From Cladorhizidae sp. MBARI D1340-BT2 (taxonomy: Eukaryota > Porifera > Demospongiae > Poecilosclerida > Cladorhizidae), in contig JAQNBH010000015.1 of the NCBI GenBank assembly GCA_028752905.1, positions 35,942,163 through 36,006,162 on the forward strand: 64,000 nucleotides of DNA. Reading direction: 5' to 3'. Made by a program: the position numbers and the translations under genes. Positions 22,536 to 33,959 of the stretch are shown here, piece by piece (the stretch's first letter is position 1; every line of letters begins with the position of its first letter). The notes beneath the pieces are model-generated. The model was not told where the DNA came from. It saw only the letters and a list, made by a program, of their open reading frames with translations, and made no database searches.

Positions 22536-24640
22536 ACAATGTATGAACAACTTCTGTTAAGAATTTCTAGCAATCTCTCACTGGCTTTCATCACAATTTG
22601 TATGTTTCTCCAGTGTCCATTTATGAATCTTATCTTCTAACTCAGGTCAATGTGGGCTGGCTCGCAATACTGTGAATTCCTATATGTGGTATAGACTCTT
22701 CCCTGTACAATCATTTGGCTGATCTGAAAACCCCATGCATCTTAGAGCTTGGAAAGCTGAAAAATAACTGCACTAGACCACACTAGATCTAGCAGCACTC
22801 ACATAAGCTGAACCTCCAAGTCAATCAGTCTCATTATAAGAGGGAATGGCTATGAAGGCTGACAGATATGGTGAGGTACATATAAGCCTGGTAGCAGTGC
22901 TTTAGGTTAGTCTGGCAGTTTGATAAGTCACGGTACATATATATATCTGTCTAGATATTGATTTTACAATGACCTTCTCAATGAATTTGTAGGTACTCTC
23001 TCCACCTTTCGACTAGATGCTCTAGCCTTCATCAGGAATAGAGTTTGTTTTCCCACATGTTCACTTTCACTCTAGGAAATTGAAACCAGCCTGATCATCT
23101 TGTTTCATTACAACTTCCTGTGTGTATTACAACTTTCTGTTTGTACAATCAGCATGTATTATTAATTTCTAGCTGACTTAGGTATATGATGCTACCAACA
23201 TATCAGTAAAACATTTCAACAAAAGCATAAGAAGAATGAAGTGTGCTTTTTCATTTATAATTTTTTTGACATCTTTTATAATGTGACTGGTCTAATGGCA
23301 AAAGATGGTGCTTGTTGAGAGTGGATAACATGTCCCATGAGACTCGGTTTACAGCCTATTTGCCTATAAGGCTAGCATTGAACTCTTGTGGTGGTCTAGG
23401 TTTTATCTAGGAATGGTGGCTAAGGGAAGGAAGGGAACATGCAGTTAACTTTGTACATGATGCTTTAGGCATTTGAGGGGAGAAAAGGACCTGTGGTTGA
23501 TATGATGTCAAAGCTATAAAACACATTTCCAGCATTAATATCATAGAACATATCACTTCTAGGGCACTGCACTTCCATTGACTTGAAGCTAAGGGTCAGA
23601 TGAGCTATGGATGAACTTGTTTTATCCATAATAGGTGGCAAGGATTCCAGATCACCTGGGACACCCAGTTTGTAAGGAGTTAATCTTCTGTACTCTGCAT
23701 AAAAGTTATTTGGGGTTGCTATAGCAATCTTTTTTTAAATGGGGCCAAAAAAACCTACAAAGTTTATATCTAGCAAAAACTCATTTTGGCAACTTATAAA
23801 ATGTTGAGTTCAGCCAATTCTAGCGTACCTTGAATCCTTCGCGAAGGTAGCAAACGGGAAGGCCAAAAAAATTAAATTTTTATCTTCAGTATTTTGTATC
23901 CCCTCACATAGCAGTGTGTCCACATTTACAATTCCCGAAATCGGTAAACATCGTCATTTCCATAAACGCACTTGTACAATAAACACGCTGTGCCAATAGT
24001 TGAGCAAGTTCAAGCTCATGCAATCTTGCTTGTTTAATTGGTGTACAGGATATTTGTATAATCTTCTGCAGCTGCATTTGTTTACTAGTGAAGAAATGAG
24101 CAGTCAGAGATGTAAAAACGATCACAGAAAATTGTAACAGCCTCAGCCTGGCCTAAGATATTGTCTTACTTGAACAGAGTTCACTTGTCCTTGAAGAATA
24201 TATAGAACTGTGATTACCTGACTTCAGAAATCTCGAAGCATCTCTTTTGCATTAGAAGTACGTGCAATACATTACAGGAATATATATAGTCTCATAAGCA
24301 ACGGAGTTAGCTCATAATATGCATTCTAATACATGTGATGCTAATTTTAACATAAACGATTGGTTAATTTTTTCATTATATATACCGAGTCACTTCTTGT
24401 AGGTAGCTGCTGGCTTCAAAGAAACACAAAAATGTATGGGAATTTACCAATTTAGACAACAATTATTTACAGGACTGAAGACCAATGATGGAATTCATTA
24501 CATAAGTCCTATAAATGATAAACACTTCCATATAATATACACAAGAGAGAAAAAGAAAAACATGAAATAAATGTTAACTACTGCTAAATAAATTAATTAA
24601 TAAACAATGCTGAGGAGAAAAAAGTGGTCAAGTATACTAG
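22536..24640. other. Intergenic DNA with one palindromic-repeat copy
   Basis: After the gypsy 3' flank (to about 22700) I see no gene. A copy of the small palindromic family is at about 22965-23040 (tgaccttctcaatgaat, tcgactagatgctctagcc). Short open frames such as 23904-24125 (minus) have no recognisable domain. Confidence 0.45.
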
Positions 24641-24644
24641 CCTA

Positions 24645-24890
24645 GATCATTGCCACTTTTTTGTGCCTGTGGCCATCGAGTCTCATTGGGGGTCATCGGG
24701 AACAGGTCGATGGCTTTCCTGAAGGAGATCAGCCTCAGGATAATGCAAAGAGGTGAATGCCTGTGCTCACCTCCTTCAGCGTCTCTCAGTTGCAGTCCAG
24801 CAGGGGATTGCCTCGTCTGTTTGGGGAGTCAGTCGGGAGTTGAACTTGTTAGTTATTTATTTGTGTATTTATTGTTAATTAGTTGGTACT
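24645..24890 (+). pseudogene. Possible 3' end of a non-LTR retrotransposon ORF
   Basis: The piece is more GC-rich than its surroundings and reads ACGHRVSLGVIGNRSMAFLK then EISLRIMQRGECLC in one plus frame. The GHR...G...R...FL..ISL..QRG pattern resembles the extreme C-terminus of some LINE reverse-transcriptase ORFs. It is followed directly by a long (ATA)n tract, a common LINE 3' tail. The match is weak, and this may instead be unique sequence. Confidence 0.25.
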
Positions 24891-24895
24891 TTTAA

Positions 24896-25110
<215 letters not shown>

Positions 25111-25122
25111 AATAATGATTAC

Positions 25123-25222
25123 AATCACCTTCTCAATAATCAACTTTCACTCGATGTTTCGACTAGATGCTCTAGTCTTCATGAGTGAATAAAAATTGAA
25201 GTTGATTATTGAGAAGGTGATT
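25123..25222. repeat. 100-bp palindromic MITE-like element
   Basis: The left arm is aatcaccttctcaataat plus caactt. The right arm at 25199-25222 is its exact complement (24 bp). The centre reads tcgatgtttcgactagatgc then tctagtcttcat. Related copies or arms are at about 13640-13780, 14030-14085, 21250-21340, 22965-23040, 34535-34570, 53822-53885 and 55715-55875, so this is a dispersed family. It encodes no protein. Confidence 0.8.
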
Positions 25223-26752
25223 TTAATGCTATTATGTCAACTGAGAGTTCATTGAGATGATAATGATAATGGAAAAACAAACAAACAAGTAAATAAATCG
25301 TTATTATTATTTGTTTATTTATTTATTTATTTTTTATGTAATTTAAACATAAAAATTAATCTTCTCCCCAGACTGAGTAACAAAAGGCAAAGACCACAAC
25401 ACTGAATCGGCACTACGTTGTACCACCACAGAAATTCTATGAATGAGATATTGACCTCAGGCAGCACCCCAACTCCCTGAAGAAAGCCTTTCTTTTTTTT
25501 ACCAATATGTATTTTTAATAAAATTATAATGTATTCTATATATATATCTAGATTTCTCCCCACACAAAACTTGCACATAGTATATCTGTCCATCAGAAGT
25601 TTACTCTTGTGTCAATAGTCAACAGCACAAACCCTCAACAACACTAGCTAACTACTTGTAAGTATTATAGACTTGTGTGTCTTCTTTAGTAATAAACATA
25701 GTAAATACTAACATCTCTGATTGATTAGTTCTGGTACACTGAGTAACATCTTGTAGGTGGCTGCTTGATAAAATAGAAAAGAAACAAACATTTCTTATTT
25801 AAAAACAAAAAATATATTTTGGATTGACAAGAAGTGAAAGAGGAATTTACCCATAATGAGGCCACCATATTAGTCAGTGGCAGCAGGTTACTCTCAAGGT
25901 AGCTCTTATGCTTATCTTCCTCGTGATATAAGCACATGCTCGCATTCAAAACTAACTAATGGCACAGATGTACAATATCCTTGTGCCCATCACCAGAACA
26001 CCAGTCAATTGCAACATCATAGTTACACACCCCTTATTCTTTGCACAGATGTATAATATCATTGTGGCCACAGAGGTATCATACAATATGCTCATATCAT
26101 ATAGACTCCACTTCAGGCACAGGTGAATATGGCCACATTTGGCAGCCCAAAGCATGCTCTTATGTACCACCCAACCTTTCTACAAGCATAAAGTGGCCTT
26201 ATAAGACTGTGGGAAGTATAGGCCTTGGCCAAATCATATTTGTGCAAATCTTAATTGTGACACAGATGCAGAATGACTTTATAGCCAGCCTCTATGTCCT
26301 GGCCCATGATTATATATTAGTGGCATGCACTCCAAGCATTGGTTATAAGCTCAGGCAGTGTTCTGGAACAATGTACTCCACTATTACCGTGTGGATGTGG
26401 AAACTATCACCTCCACCAAGATCTAAGTTATGAAGTCATTGTATTTTTCCTTGGTGTCTCTGTCGCCACTGTTCTTATTACAAATTAAGAAGAAGTCATT
26501 TGTTGTGATGCGCAGTGACCCAGTTAGACTGAATATGATGCCAAAACTTGATAGAACCTTATCCTGATTGGAGAGACAGTAGTTTCACCTCTCTCTTGCA
26601 ATTGGCATGTAGATATATATAGAGTTTGCTCCCATTTGAAAGGTGCCATGTGCAGCATATAGACAAAAGGCAGTATTTTCATCGGCTTATGATTTTTATC
26701 ATACAGTTGTTCAACATCCACTAGGCAAGCATCAAATGGTGAGTGGAAGAGA
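25223..26752. other. Intergenic DNA, no gene seen
   Basis: No supported gene. The plus-strand open frame 26041-26433 (130 codons) has no recognised domain and no splice or start context that I could support. A (GTTT/ATTT)n-like stretch is near 25305-25335. Confidence 0.4.
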
Positions 26753-27181
26753 TGTTGAGGGTCACTTCGGTAGATACCTCCCAACTTGATAATAATTACT
26801 GCCACCAGAGCAATATCAATGCTGTACGATCGCTCCTTAGCTTAATTCAGAGAAATTTAGAATATAATAAATCCAATAGAACAATTGAGCAATATAAGAT
26901 CAAGAGACTAACTGAACAGTTGGGAGTCATGGTTTAAATACCCTGCCTCCCAGGAAGCAGGAAAGCACACAATACACACATCAAAGTCCAAAGCACAGAA
27001 CACACATAGGCTTCCATATGCAATAAAAGTGAAATAAGCATATAATCACAACAGAGCTTGACGTAATGATAATTGCATGATTAACAGTCTACTAATTGTA
27101 ATTACAGATAACTATATAAGTGTTCAGGCTTACGAGCCATCTTGGTGGTTCATGGGCAATGTCGAGAGGCTGCCCTCGACA
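26753..27181 (-). repeat. 3' LTR of the Gmr1-like element
   Basis: 429 bp. In element orientation it starts TGTCGAGGGCAGCC and ends CTCAACA. It shares aacagttgggagtcatgg, aaagtccaaagcacagaaca and gggcaatgtcgagaggctgc with the other LTR in the same order. It carries about 50 bp (near 26805-26855) that the 5' LTR lacks. Confidence 0.88.
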
Positions 27182-28060
27182 TCTCCCCTCCTAAGCTTGG
27201 AGTTCTCCCCTCTGGTATGGGTCCTCCTCTTGTGGGGACTGCTTCCAGCATGAGCCTAGGAGCAGTGGTTGTCGTTTAGTCATCTTGTGCCAGATCAACT
27301 GTCGAAGGTGTCCTGGTTGACTCATCCTCGGCCAACACTGTCTAGATAAGCCGTCGGCATTTTGATGGTGTATGCTGGGTCTGTACTTCAGTTCAAAGTC
27401 GAATACTTGGAGTGCCAGCGCCCACATCATGAGGTGCCCATTCAGGCAGCTTGAGTCTTGGAGTGCTACCAGGGCATGGTGATCAGTAACCACAGTGAAG
27501 ACCCTCCTCAGTAGGTGGATGGCGAAGTGCAACGACCCTTACTACTGCCAGACACTCTAACTCTGAGACTGTGTATTTTTTTCTGCAGCTGATAATCTTT
27601 TCGAAAAATAGGCCACTGGTAGCTCCATGTCTTCCCATGGAATCTGATAGAAACCTTTGTTAAGGTCTAGTTTCGATAACCAGTTTGCATCTGATTTAGT
27701 AAGTCTTCTATGCATGGCATCTGATAAGATCCGAAATAGTAATCTTATTTAGCCTCCTATAGTCAATACAAAGCCTCACATGTCCAGTGATCTTTTTCCT
27801 GAGAGGCACCATTGGTGTTGACCATGGGCTCTTTGATGGAAGAGATCATCAATCTCTTCCTTCAAATCATGCTTGGAGCAATATGATAAGGGTGAGTTCT
27901 CAAAGGATAACCTTCCTTAACATTGATGTCATTCTCCTCAAACCTTGCAACACCTAAGCTATTGGTAACTCGGTCGGGGAATTTGGTGAGCCGCAGTTCT
28001 AACCCAAGCTGCTGTTCCTCAGTTAATTAAGTGAGTAAGACCCATCTTGACCATCCCAAT
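27182..28060 (-). pseudogene. RT and RNase H remnant of the Gmr1-like element
   Basis: Minus-strand reading in several frames gives an RT N-terminus (GHVRLCIDYRRLNKI near 27755), then SDANWLSKLDLNKGFYQIPW near 27650. It passes directly to an RNase H motif, LPVAYFSKRLSAAEKN, near 27600. The central RT, including the catalytic YxDD region, is therefore deleted. RNase H continues at 27532-27191 with VVTDHHALVALQD and RPSIHHQNADGLSRQ. The product cannot be an active polymerase. Confidence 0.75.
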
Positions 28061-28064
28061 AGGT

Positions 28065-29330
28065 TCAGAATTGATTTCGGACTTGTCTGCCACTACAACA
28101 TGAAACAAATTGGCAGGGGGGCTTCCAAGCTTTTAACCTATTGATTCGTACAGTGATATCTCTATGCAGTGATATCTCTATGCCTTTTGCCTTGGACTCC
28201 AATAGTGTAGTTGCAGTTAGATAGTTTTGCAGCCACTTCAAAGGGGCCATCCCAAATTGAATTTAGTTTCCCTGTGAGCCCAGGATTGTGGCATAACACA
28301 AGATCTCCTGGCTCAAAGCTATGAGCCTTGGATCCAGTATTATATGCTGTCTTGGATTTTTCTTTTGCAATGGCCTCGTTGGCATGAGCTACTTTGTGGA
28401 GAGCTACTAGGGCCTCCCTCAATGCCTGTCCACTCAACCATGCTGGTAAAGCTGATGTCTCCACCTATCCAGCCCACTTTAACTGCCTCAAGGGGACCTC
28501 TCATGCTCTCACCATGGACTAATTTGTAAGGTGAAAACCCTGTGGTGGTGTGGGGAGTATCTCTGTATGCTAACAACCAATACTTTAGGAGTTTGTCCCA
28601 CTGTTGATCTTTGGCCTGGATCTTACAAATCATACCCTTCAAACAACTGTGCCACCATTCCAGTATCCCGTTAGTCTGGGGGTGGTAGGCTGTGGCCTTT
28701 ATCTGTTTGATATTCAAGAGCCTACATGCTTCCTAATAACCTTTCCCAGAAAAACAGATCCTTGATCTGACAAAAGTTCAACCGGAGTGCCTGTGTGACT
28801 GATCAGCCCCATCAAACCTTCAGCTACTGATTCATCATCTACCCATTTCAAGGGGATAGCATTGGGGTATCTAGTCCCAAGACACATAATGGTCAGAATT
28901 TTCCTATGGCATGTTCCTATGGCATTATTTGGTTTTATCCAATTTCCCCCACCAAATCCCAGGCCATCCCTTGGTAAGGTTCTGATATGGTAGGTATGAC
29001 TACCATGGGGACTCTGGGCTGTAGCCTCTACCCTGTCTTTTGACATTCTGGGCAGGTACTACAGTGACAGTATGCCCTGATGTCTTTTCCAATACCTGGC
29101 CATGTCAAATGGTGAGACAGGATGTCAAACATCTTATTGTGTGCAAAATGTCCACTCACTAAACCTCTGTGCCCAATGTCTAATACCTCTTTCCTACATG
29201 CTACAATTTAAGAGTACTCATTGGACTTTTATGTGCAGTCTCCAGTTTCAGCATTTCTCACAGTCTTGCAGGCCAACCTTAATCTCAGACAGATTATTAT
29301 CTTCCTCCTGCTGAGTAATCAGCTTCCTAA
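28065..29330 (-). pseudogene. Integrase remnant of the Gmr1-like element
   Basis: The zinc-binding N-terminus reads WPGIGKDIRAYCHCSTCPEC then QK near 29100-29040. The core has WDLVGEI near 28955, PVELLSDQGSVFLGK near 28790-28740 and a TNGILEWWH segment near 28670. The D, D and E of the catalytic triad are all still visible, though in different frames. The C-terminus includes FEPGDLVLCHNPGLTGKLNS, IWDGPFEVAAKLSNCNYTIG and a VRINRLKAW end near 28120. At least three frameshifts separate these pieces. It lies upstream of RT, the diagnostic order. Confidence 0.78.
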
Positions 29331-29789
29331 CCTCTTCCCTGCAGTTGGAAATCACTGGAATTGGCTGGTCGCTAGATTGTCCTCCCTCTAACCCATTAAG
29401 GACTACTTCCACAACCAAGCCTGAAGAGTCTTCTTTCATCTCGTCCCATCCCACACAACTACTCATCTATGCTTATGCTGACTCGTTCCTCTCCAGGAGG
29501 ACTGGTAATAGAGACTTCCTCTGGCACATCGTCTGACTGGGCTTCCAGATTTGGAACAGGGTTATCAGTGGTGCTGGTTTTAGAGCACCTAGCCTGCCTC
29601 TTTTTAGGCTTTGGCTTAACCTTGTGTTGGTTAGACAAAAGAAACTTAACCTTAACTCCAGACTGAGCACTTGCTACCTCATTGGTGGCATCTTCTGCCT
29701 CCAGTGCCTGGCTTTGTACCCTAGTAATGGTTGCTAGAGGTACTGGAGCATCAGTCAGCTCATGTAAGGACTTCCTTGTAATCCTATTT

Positions 29790-30070
29790 TTAACAAAGGT
29801 ACCGTACCCAATAACACATGAGATGCATCCTTGTCATTAACAAAGACTACCATGGTTTGGGTGATACCATCGATCTTCAAATCAACCTCAGCAGTCATAA
29901 GGCATTAGTTACTATCACAGCTTTCTCCTCAACCCCAGGAAACTTGTTAGACTGGATTAAGTTTGCAGGATGGGTTGTTTGGTTAGCACCCATGTCAATC
30001 AAACACCTACAGGGTCTACCATCAATGGTTCCTATCCTAAGTAAAAGCCTTGTGTTCCTCAGACTCTAAT
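29790..30070 (-). pseudogene. Aspartic protease remnant of the Gmr1-like element
   Basis: The minus strand reads TIDGRPCRCLIDMGANQTTH (about 30035-29980) and DKDASHVLLGTV further on. The catalytic D-T/S-G motif appears as DMG. The stretch between about 29790 and 29330 encodes a low-similarity linker rich in Pro, Glu and Ser. Confidence 0.6.
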
Positions 30071-30079
30071 TCTGAGTTG

Positions 30080-31209
30080 ATCATTCCTAGTTTATACATC
30101 AACTTGGGACAATTTTTTTAATATATGGTGCCATGGCTGTTTGCAATAGTGGCACAATGGGTTCTTGGAAAAGGTTGGCTACCATCGGCTACCCTTTGGC
30201 CCCACTCCCACTCCACCCAGTAAGCTTACCCCCACCTCTACCCTTAATTAAGCACCAACCCCTGCCCTATGTAGGCTGTTCATCTCGAAGTCTGGTCCAC
30301 TGCTGTGTCCTGTTGCTGAATGTCCTTCCGGCTGCAGTCCAATGCATCATGGGGCTCTGAGTGGTTTGGATTCCCAAGCTGCTTCGATATCGTCCATGAT
30401 TTGTTGCATGACATCCTTCCCTCTCAGTGAATGGCACACCTCGGTAGAGTAATATAGGGTAAGAACACCTTGGAACATCTCCTCCTTGGTATCCTTCAAA
30501 CTTTTGGTCAGTTGATTAATCTCTCTAATGATTGGAGTCAAATGTACTCTCAGAGACTGTTGGTCTGATGGCTGACTCCTCCAGACTGTCTGTCTAGCCA
30601 TAGCACTAGTGCATCCAAGCCTCTCCAAAAATAGAGTTTTGAATTCCTGGTAAGGCATCAGTTCCTGAAATACTTCCGCTGCCCTTCCCGTAGTTTCTTT
30701 CCGTAGTACTTGGATCCACTCCTTTGGAATTTATCCTTCCACCAAGGGACAGTTTGAAGTGAACAAGGTAAATTTCAGGTTCGGTCTAATTATCCAACTT
30801 CTGCAGAGCATGTAAAGTGGTTTGCATCTTCCTCTCCAGTTCTTTGACTACTATATCGATAGCTCGTCGGTCATCTTTCTGTTGTGCAGCATCGGCTTCA
30901 CACTTCTTAATCTTCACTTTCTCTGCAGTTTCCTTGTCCTGTTCAGTGTTTAGCCTAGCTTCTTCTTGCTTTTGGCATGCCAAATCAGCTTCTCTCCTCA
31001 TTCTCCTGTCGTATTCCATGAAGTGCATAATGGAAATCATGGCTTTTTGAAGCGCTTCCCACCGAGTCTTCAGGTATCGTGACAGTAGTATTAGTATGTT
31101 TGCATGCAGTATCTTCTGCAGATGAACTGGATCTTGTCTTCACGAGGTCTGGAAGAGTTCTGCCACTGTGTATTTCAGAATGGGTGTGGATAGCACTTGG
31201 AGAAGACAT
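30080..31209 (-). pseudogene. Gag remnant of the Gmr1-like element
   Basis: A start ATG at 31207-31209 lies 90 bp after the 5' LTR. A Ser/Thr-rich N-terminus changes frame near 31040 into a charged coiled-coil-like stretch (RRMRREADLACQKQEEARLN and onward, 31040-30786). The capsid-like part is at 30658-30347 (MPYQEFKTLFLERLGC, then SLKDTKEEMFQGVLTLYYST). A zinc-knuckle remnant, LCHYCKQPWHH, is near 30165-30130. It has two or more frame breaks. Confidence 0.65.
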
Positions 31210-31299
31210 GCTGAGAACTGTATGTTAGGCATTTTGCTTTGTGGTTCCTGATGATGGCTGTTCATCTTCTTCTTCAGCTGAACCACCGCTGCCACCATA

Positions 31300-31689
31300 T
31301 GTTGAGGGTCACTTCGGTAGATAACTCATAACTTGGTAACAATTACTGCCGAAATTTAGAATAATTATTATAAAGCCAATAGAATAATTGAGCAATTCAT
31401 GATAAAGACTGACTAACTGAACAGTTGGGAGTCATGGTTTAAATACCCTACCTCCCTGGAAACAGGAAAGCACACAATCTACAATACACACACCAAAGTC
31501 CAAAGCACAGAACACACGTAGGCTTCCATATGCCAATATAAATCAATAAGCATGTATTCACAACATAGCTTGAGATACTGGCAATTGCATGATTAACAGT
31601 CTACTAATTATAATTACAGAAAACGAAGTGTTCAGGCTTAAGAACTATCTTGCTAGTTCTTGGGCAATGTCGAGAGGCTGCCCTCTACA
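31300..31689 (-). repeat. 5' LTR of the Gmr1-like element
   Basis: 390 bp, with the same termini pattern (tgttgaggg on the plus-strand left, ctctaca on the right). It differs from the 3' LTR by many substitutions and several indels, so the insertion looks old. Confidence 0.88.
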
Positions 31690-31879
31690 AGGAGTGTTGT
31701 GAGCAGTGCATACATTGTGCTGGAGTAACCCAGGACGAGATGTTGACTATTCAGTGAATTAGTTTGCTGCCAGAACCTGCTGATGCCCTTATTTCAAGTA
31801 ATACAGCTATAATTATTGTAGTGGCCATACTTAATGACAACAGAATTGCTATACAAATAGAGAAAAAATAAGGCTTTGT

Positions 31880-32580
31880 GCAAGGAGTTCTTGAGGACTT
31901 CTTCAGTTCAGAACAATGCCATTTGGACTTAGCGGAGCCTAAGCAACCTCCCAATGACTTAGGGTCATTAGAGCATTATAATTCCCAATTTAACATATAT
32001 AATAATTTGTGGGAAGAACATGAAGATCACTTAGTCAAGTGGTAGAAAGATGGTTAAGGAAGTGTCAGTTTACTATTGAAAAATGTGCCTACCTAGGACA
32101 TACAATCAGTTAGCAGACCAGAGGAAAGGAAAGTTGAAAGAATCAAGAGTATCAAACCCTACTAATAAGGAAAGATGAGATCATTGTTTGCACTGACTGG
32201 ATACTACCGAAGTTTCATACTTAATTATGCCAAAGGATCAAACTAGAAAACTGCTACCAAGTCAGGGTGAAATAGACTCAAGAATGTCAAAGTACCTACA
32301 ATCAATAAAAGAAAGCTTTAATTGCAAAGCCCATCCCAATTTTTTTGAAGGAATTCATTCTATAAACATATGCATCAGACTATGGAGTAGGAGCAGCACT
32401 CAGCCAATCAAATAAGGTCCATCTGATAGCCTACTTCAGTCAGAAATTAATGCCCAAAGAACAGAAGTGTTCCACTATGCAAAAAGAATGTAATGCCAAA
32501 GAAACAGACATAAGGATAATTATAGTTTTATAAAGGCACGTGAGATTTCTCGTGATGTCTCCTTGTATCTGATTGGCATA
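31880..32580 (+). pseudogene. Gypsy RT-RNase H fragment
   Basis: FRTMPFGLSGA (31910-31942) matches the gypsy RT 'F..MPFGL..A' motif. CQFTIEKCAYLGHTIS (about 32068-32114), then RSLFALTGYYRSFILNYAK (about 32175-32235), represent the RT C-terminus. SDYGVGAALSQSNKVHLIAY then FSQKLMPKEQKCSTMQKEC (about 32370-32500) is RNase H. It has stops and frameshifts and no clear LTRs. It is on the plus strand, opposite to the neighbouring Gmr1-like element, so it is a separate insertion. Confidence 0.7.
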
Positions 32581-32884
32581 TATAGCTCTGCAAAGTTCAC
32601 AAGCAATATAAGTTAGGTATTGTAGAAGTGAATATGTACAGTGCCAGAGAACAAGACTACTCAGTCTGTCTAGTATTAGAAAAGTATTACAAAATTATCC
32701 TGCTAGGAGGAGTAAGTTCTAGATGTTACTTTAAGCCTTCACTTTTTTTAGTCCAATAGGGAATGTCACATTCTTAAACTGCTTCAGAAACATACTCCTC
32801 CAGTCTTGATCTGCTAGCTAACACTAATCTAACCAACAGCTGGAAACTTGGCCTACTATGTAGCATTTCTTATGCAAATTCGTA

Positions 32885-32967
32885 TGCTATAATTTAAGAG
32901 TACTCATTGGGCTTTTATGTGCAGTCTCCAGTTTCAGCATTTCTCACAGTCTTGCAGGCCATCCTTA
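32885..32967 (-). repeat. Second copy of a piece of the Gmr1-like integrase region
   Basis: tttaagagtactcattgg, gtgcagtctccagtttcagc and atttctcacagtcttgcagg match 29200-29282 almost exactly and in the same order. It is an isolated about 80-bp fragment. Confidence 0.75.
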
Positions 32968-33280
32968 CCCATGGAAGAAAATTACTACCATTAGTTAGAC
33001 AATATTTGATAGAAATTTGGTATAGAACAGAATTTGATGAGACAATAGCTTCCATTGAGGCACTGACATTTCACTGGACAAGATTTTGTTTGATCATTAA
33101 CAAGTGGTAACAAGCAGATTATAACCGCATGATGCTTGAAGCATGATCAGTACGGACGGAGTATACACAATGAATGATTCACAATTGAATGAGATATGGA
33201 GGACCATCAAGACAATTAGAGAGCAAGTATGTAATGCAGTGGGGCTTCTAATAGCAACACAAAAAGTCACTTGTGCTCTC

Positions 33281-33588
33281 CTGCTGTTAGTGTGGTGATA
33301 TCTGCTGCACTTATTGACATTGTCAGATCAAATGATGTTCTGGCAGTGACACTGACAAAGTACCACACTGGACTCTTGCAGGCCCTCCAACAGCACTGAG
33401 TCAGAGGAGCTGGCATAGTCGGCATGCAGTGTCTGCAACATGCTGACAATTTGTCTGCTGCCCATCTTGTTTTCTAGTGAGGGTCACTGTGTACTGGTCT
33501 GCTGGTAGGCTGTCCATAGGCTGGGCAAAAACTAGAGTGGCTGAAGTGGCACTCACTAATGATGATGTGTTGATCGGAGCCAGTAAAT
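33281..33588 (-). pseudogene. Copy B: decayed FN3 exon (relative of 7693-7989)
   Basis: It is recognisably the same exon as 7693-7989 but 308 nt long instead of 297, which breaks the frame. The donor GT has become GA (gctctcctg on the plus strand, where gene A has gctcacctg). The acceptor-side agatttact is kept. It is an isolated remnant between gypsy fragments. Confidence 0.8.
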
Positions 33589-33654
33589 CTGGTGGGGGGG
33601 AAATGCTAACAGCAATGGATATAGCAAATTCTAATGTGATTGCAATCTCCTCAC

Positions 33655-33918
33655 CTCGTATAGTGCTTGATATTGGTCCCAGTACATCACTAAAAAGTGT
33701 TCAGACATGTCTACCAAATGAACAATAATTACCTCGCCAACTTGCATTGTTAATGCCGTTTACAGGTGAGGATTTGTTATTGTTGCACCAACAAAAGGAT
33801 CACTTCTAATTGTGAAGATATATCCTCTTGAAGGAGGAGTGGCTGAAAGGTTCCAGCTTATTTCTACAGAGAACCTAACATATTTATCGGAGCATAAGAT
33901 TAGAAGAATTGTCAGCAG
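33655..33918 (-). pseudogene. Copy B: decayed FN3 exon (relative of 8056-8319)
   Basis: 264 nt, with donor GTGAGG kept. A five-A run (33690-33694), where gene A has six, shifts the frame. Only these two exons of the FN3 block remain here; FN3 exons 3-5 and the membrane exon are missing. Confidence 0.78.
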
Positions 33919-33959
33919 CTTCAGCAAGAATATATAGCATTCAATTTCACTAACATTAT

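Larger units (their letters stand above)
26753..31689 (-). mobile_element. Gmr1-like Ty3/gypsy LTR retrotransposon (gag-PR-IN-RT-RH), degenerate
   Basis: Two direct LTRs (26753-27181 and 31300-31689) enclose 4.1 kb of minus-strand coding remnants. In transcription order these are gag (31209 to about 30080), protease (about 30060-29800), integrase (about 29300-28070), RT start (about 27950-27640) and RNase H (about 27640-27200). Integrase before RT is the Ty1/copia order, but the domain sequences are Ty3/gypsy-like. This combination defines Gmr1-type gypsy elements (established knowledge). A polypurine tract, aggaggggaga, directly precedes the 3' LTR. The primer site region after the 5' LTR reads tggtggcagcggtggttc. 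No identical target duplication is visible (agaga against aggag). Frameshifts, stops and an RT deletion show it is not autonomous. Confidence 0.82.

Noticed and set aside
26041..26433. Plus-strand 130-codon frame as a host gene
   Set aside because: No domain match that I can recognise and no supporting context.
26748..31694. 5-bp target duplication around the Gmr1-like element
   Set aside because: Flanks read agaga and aggag; too different to claim.
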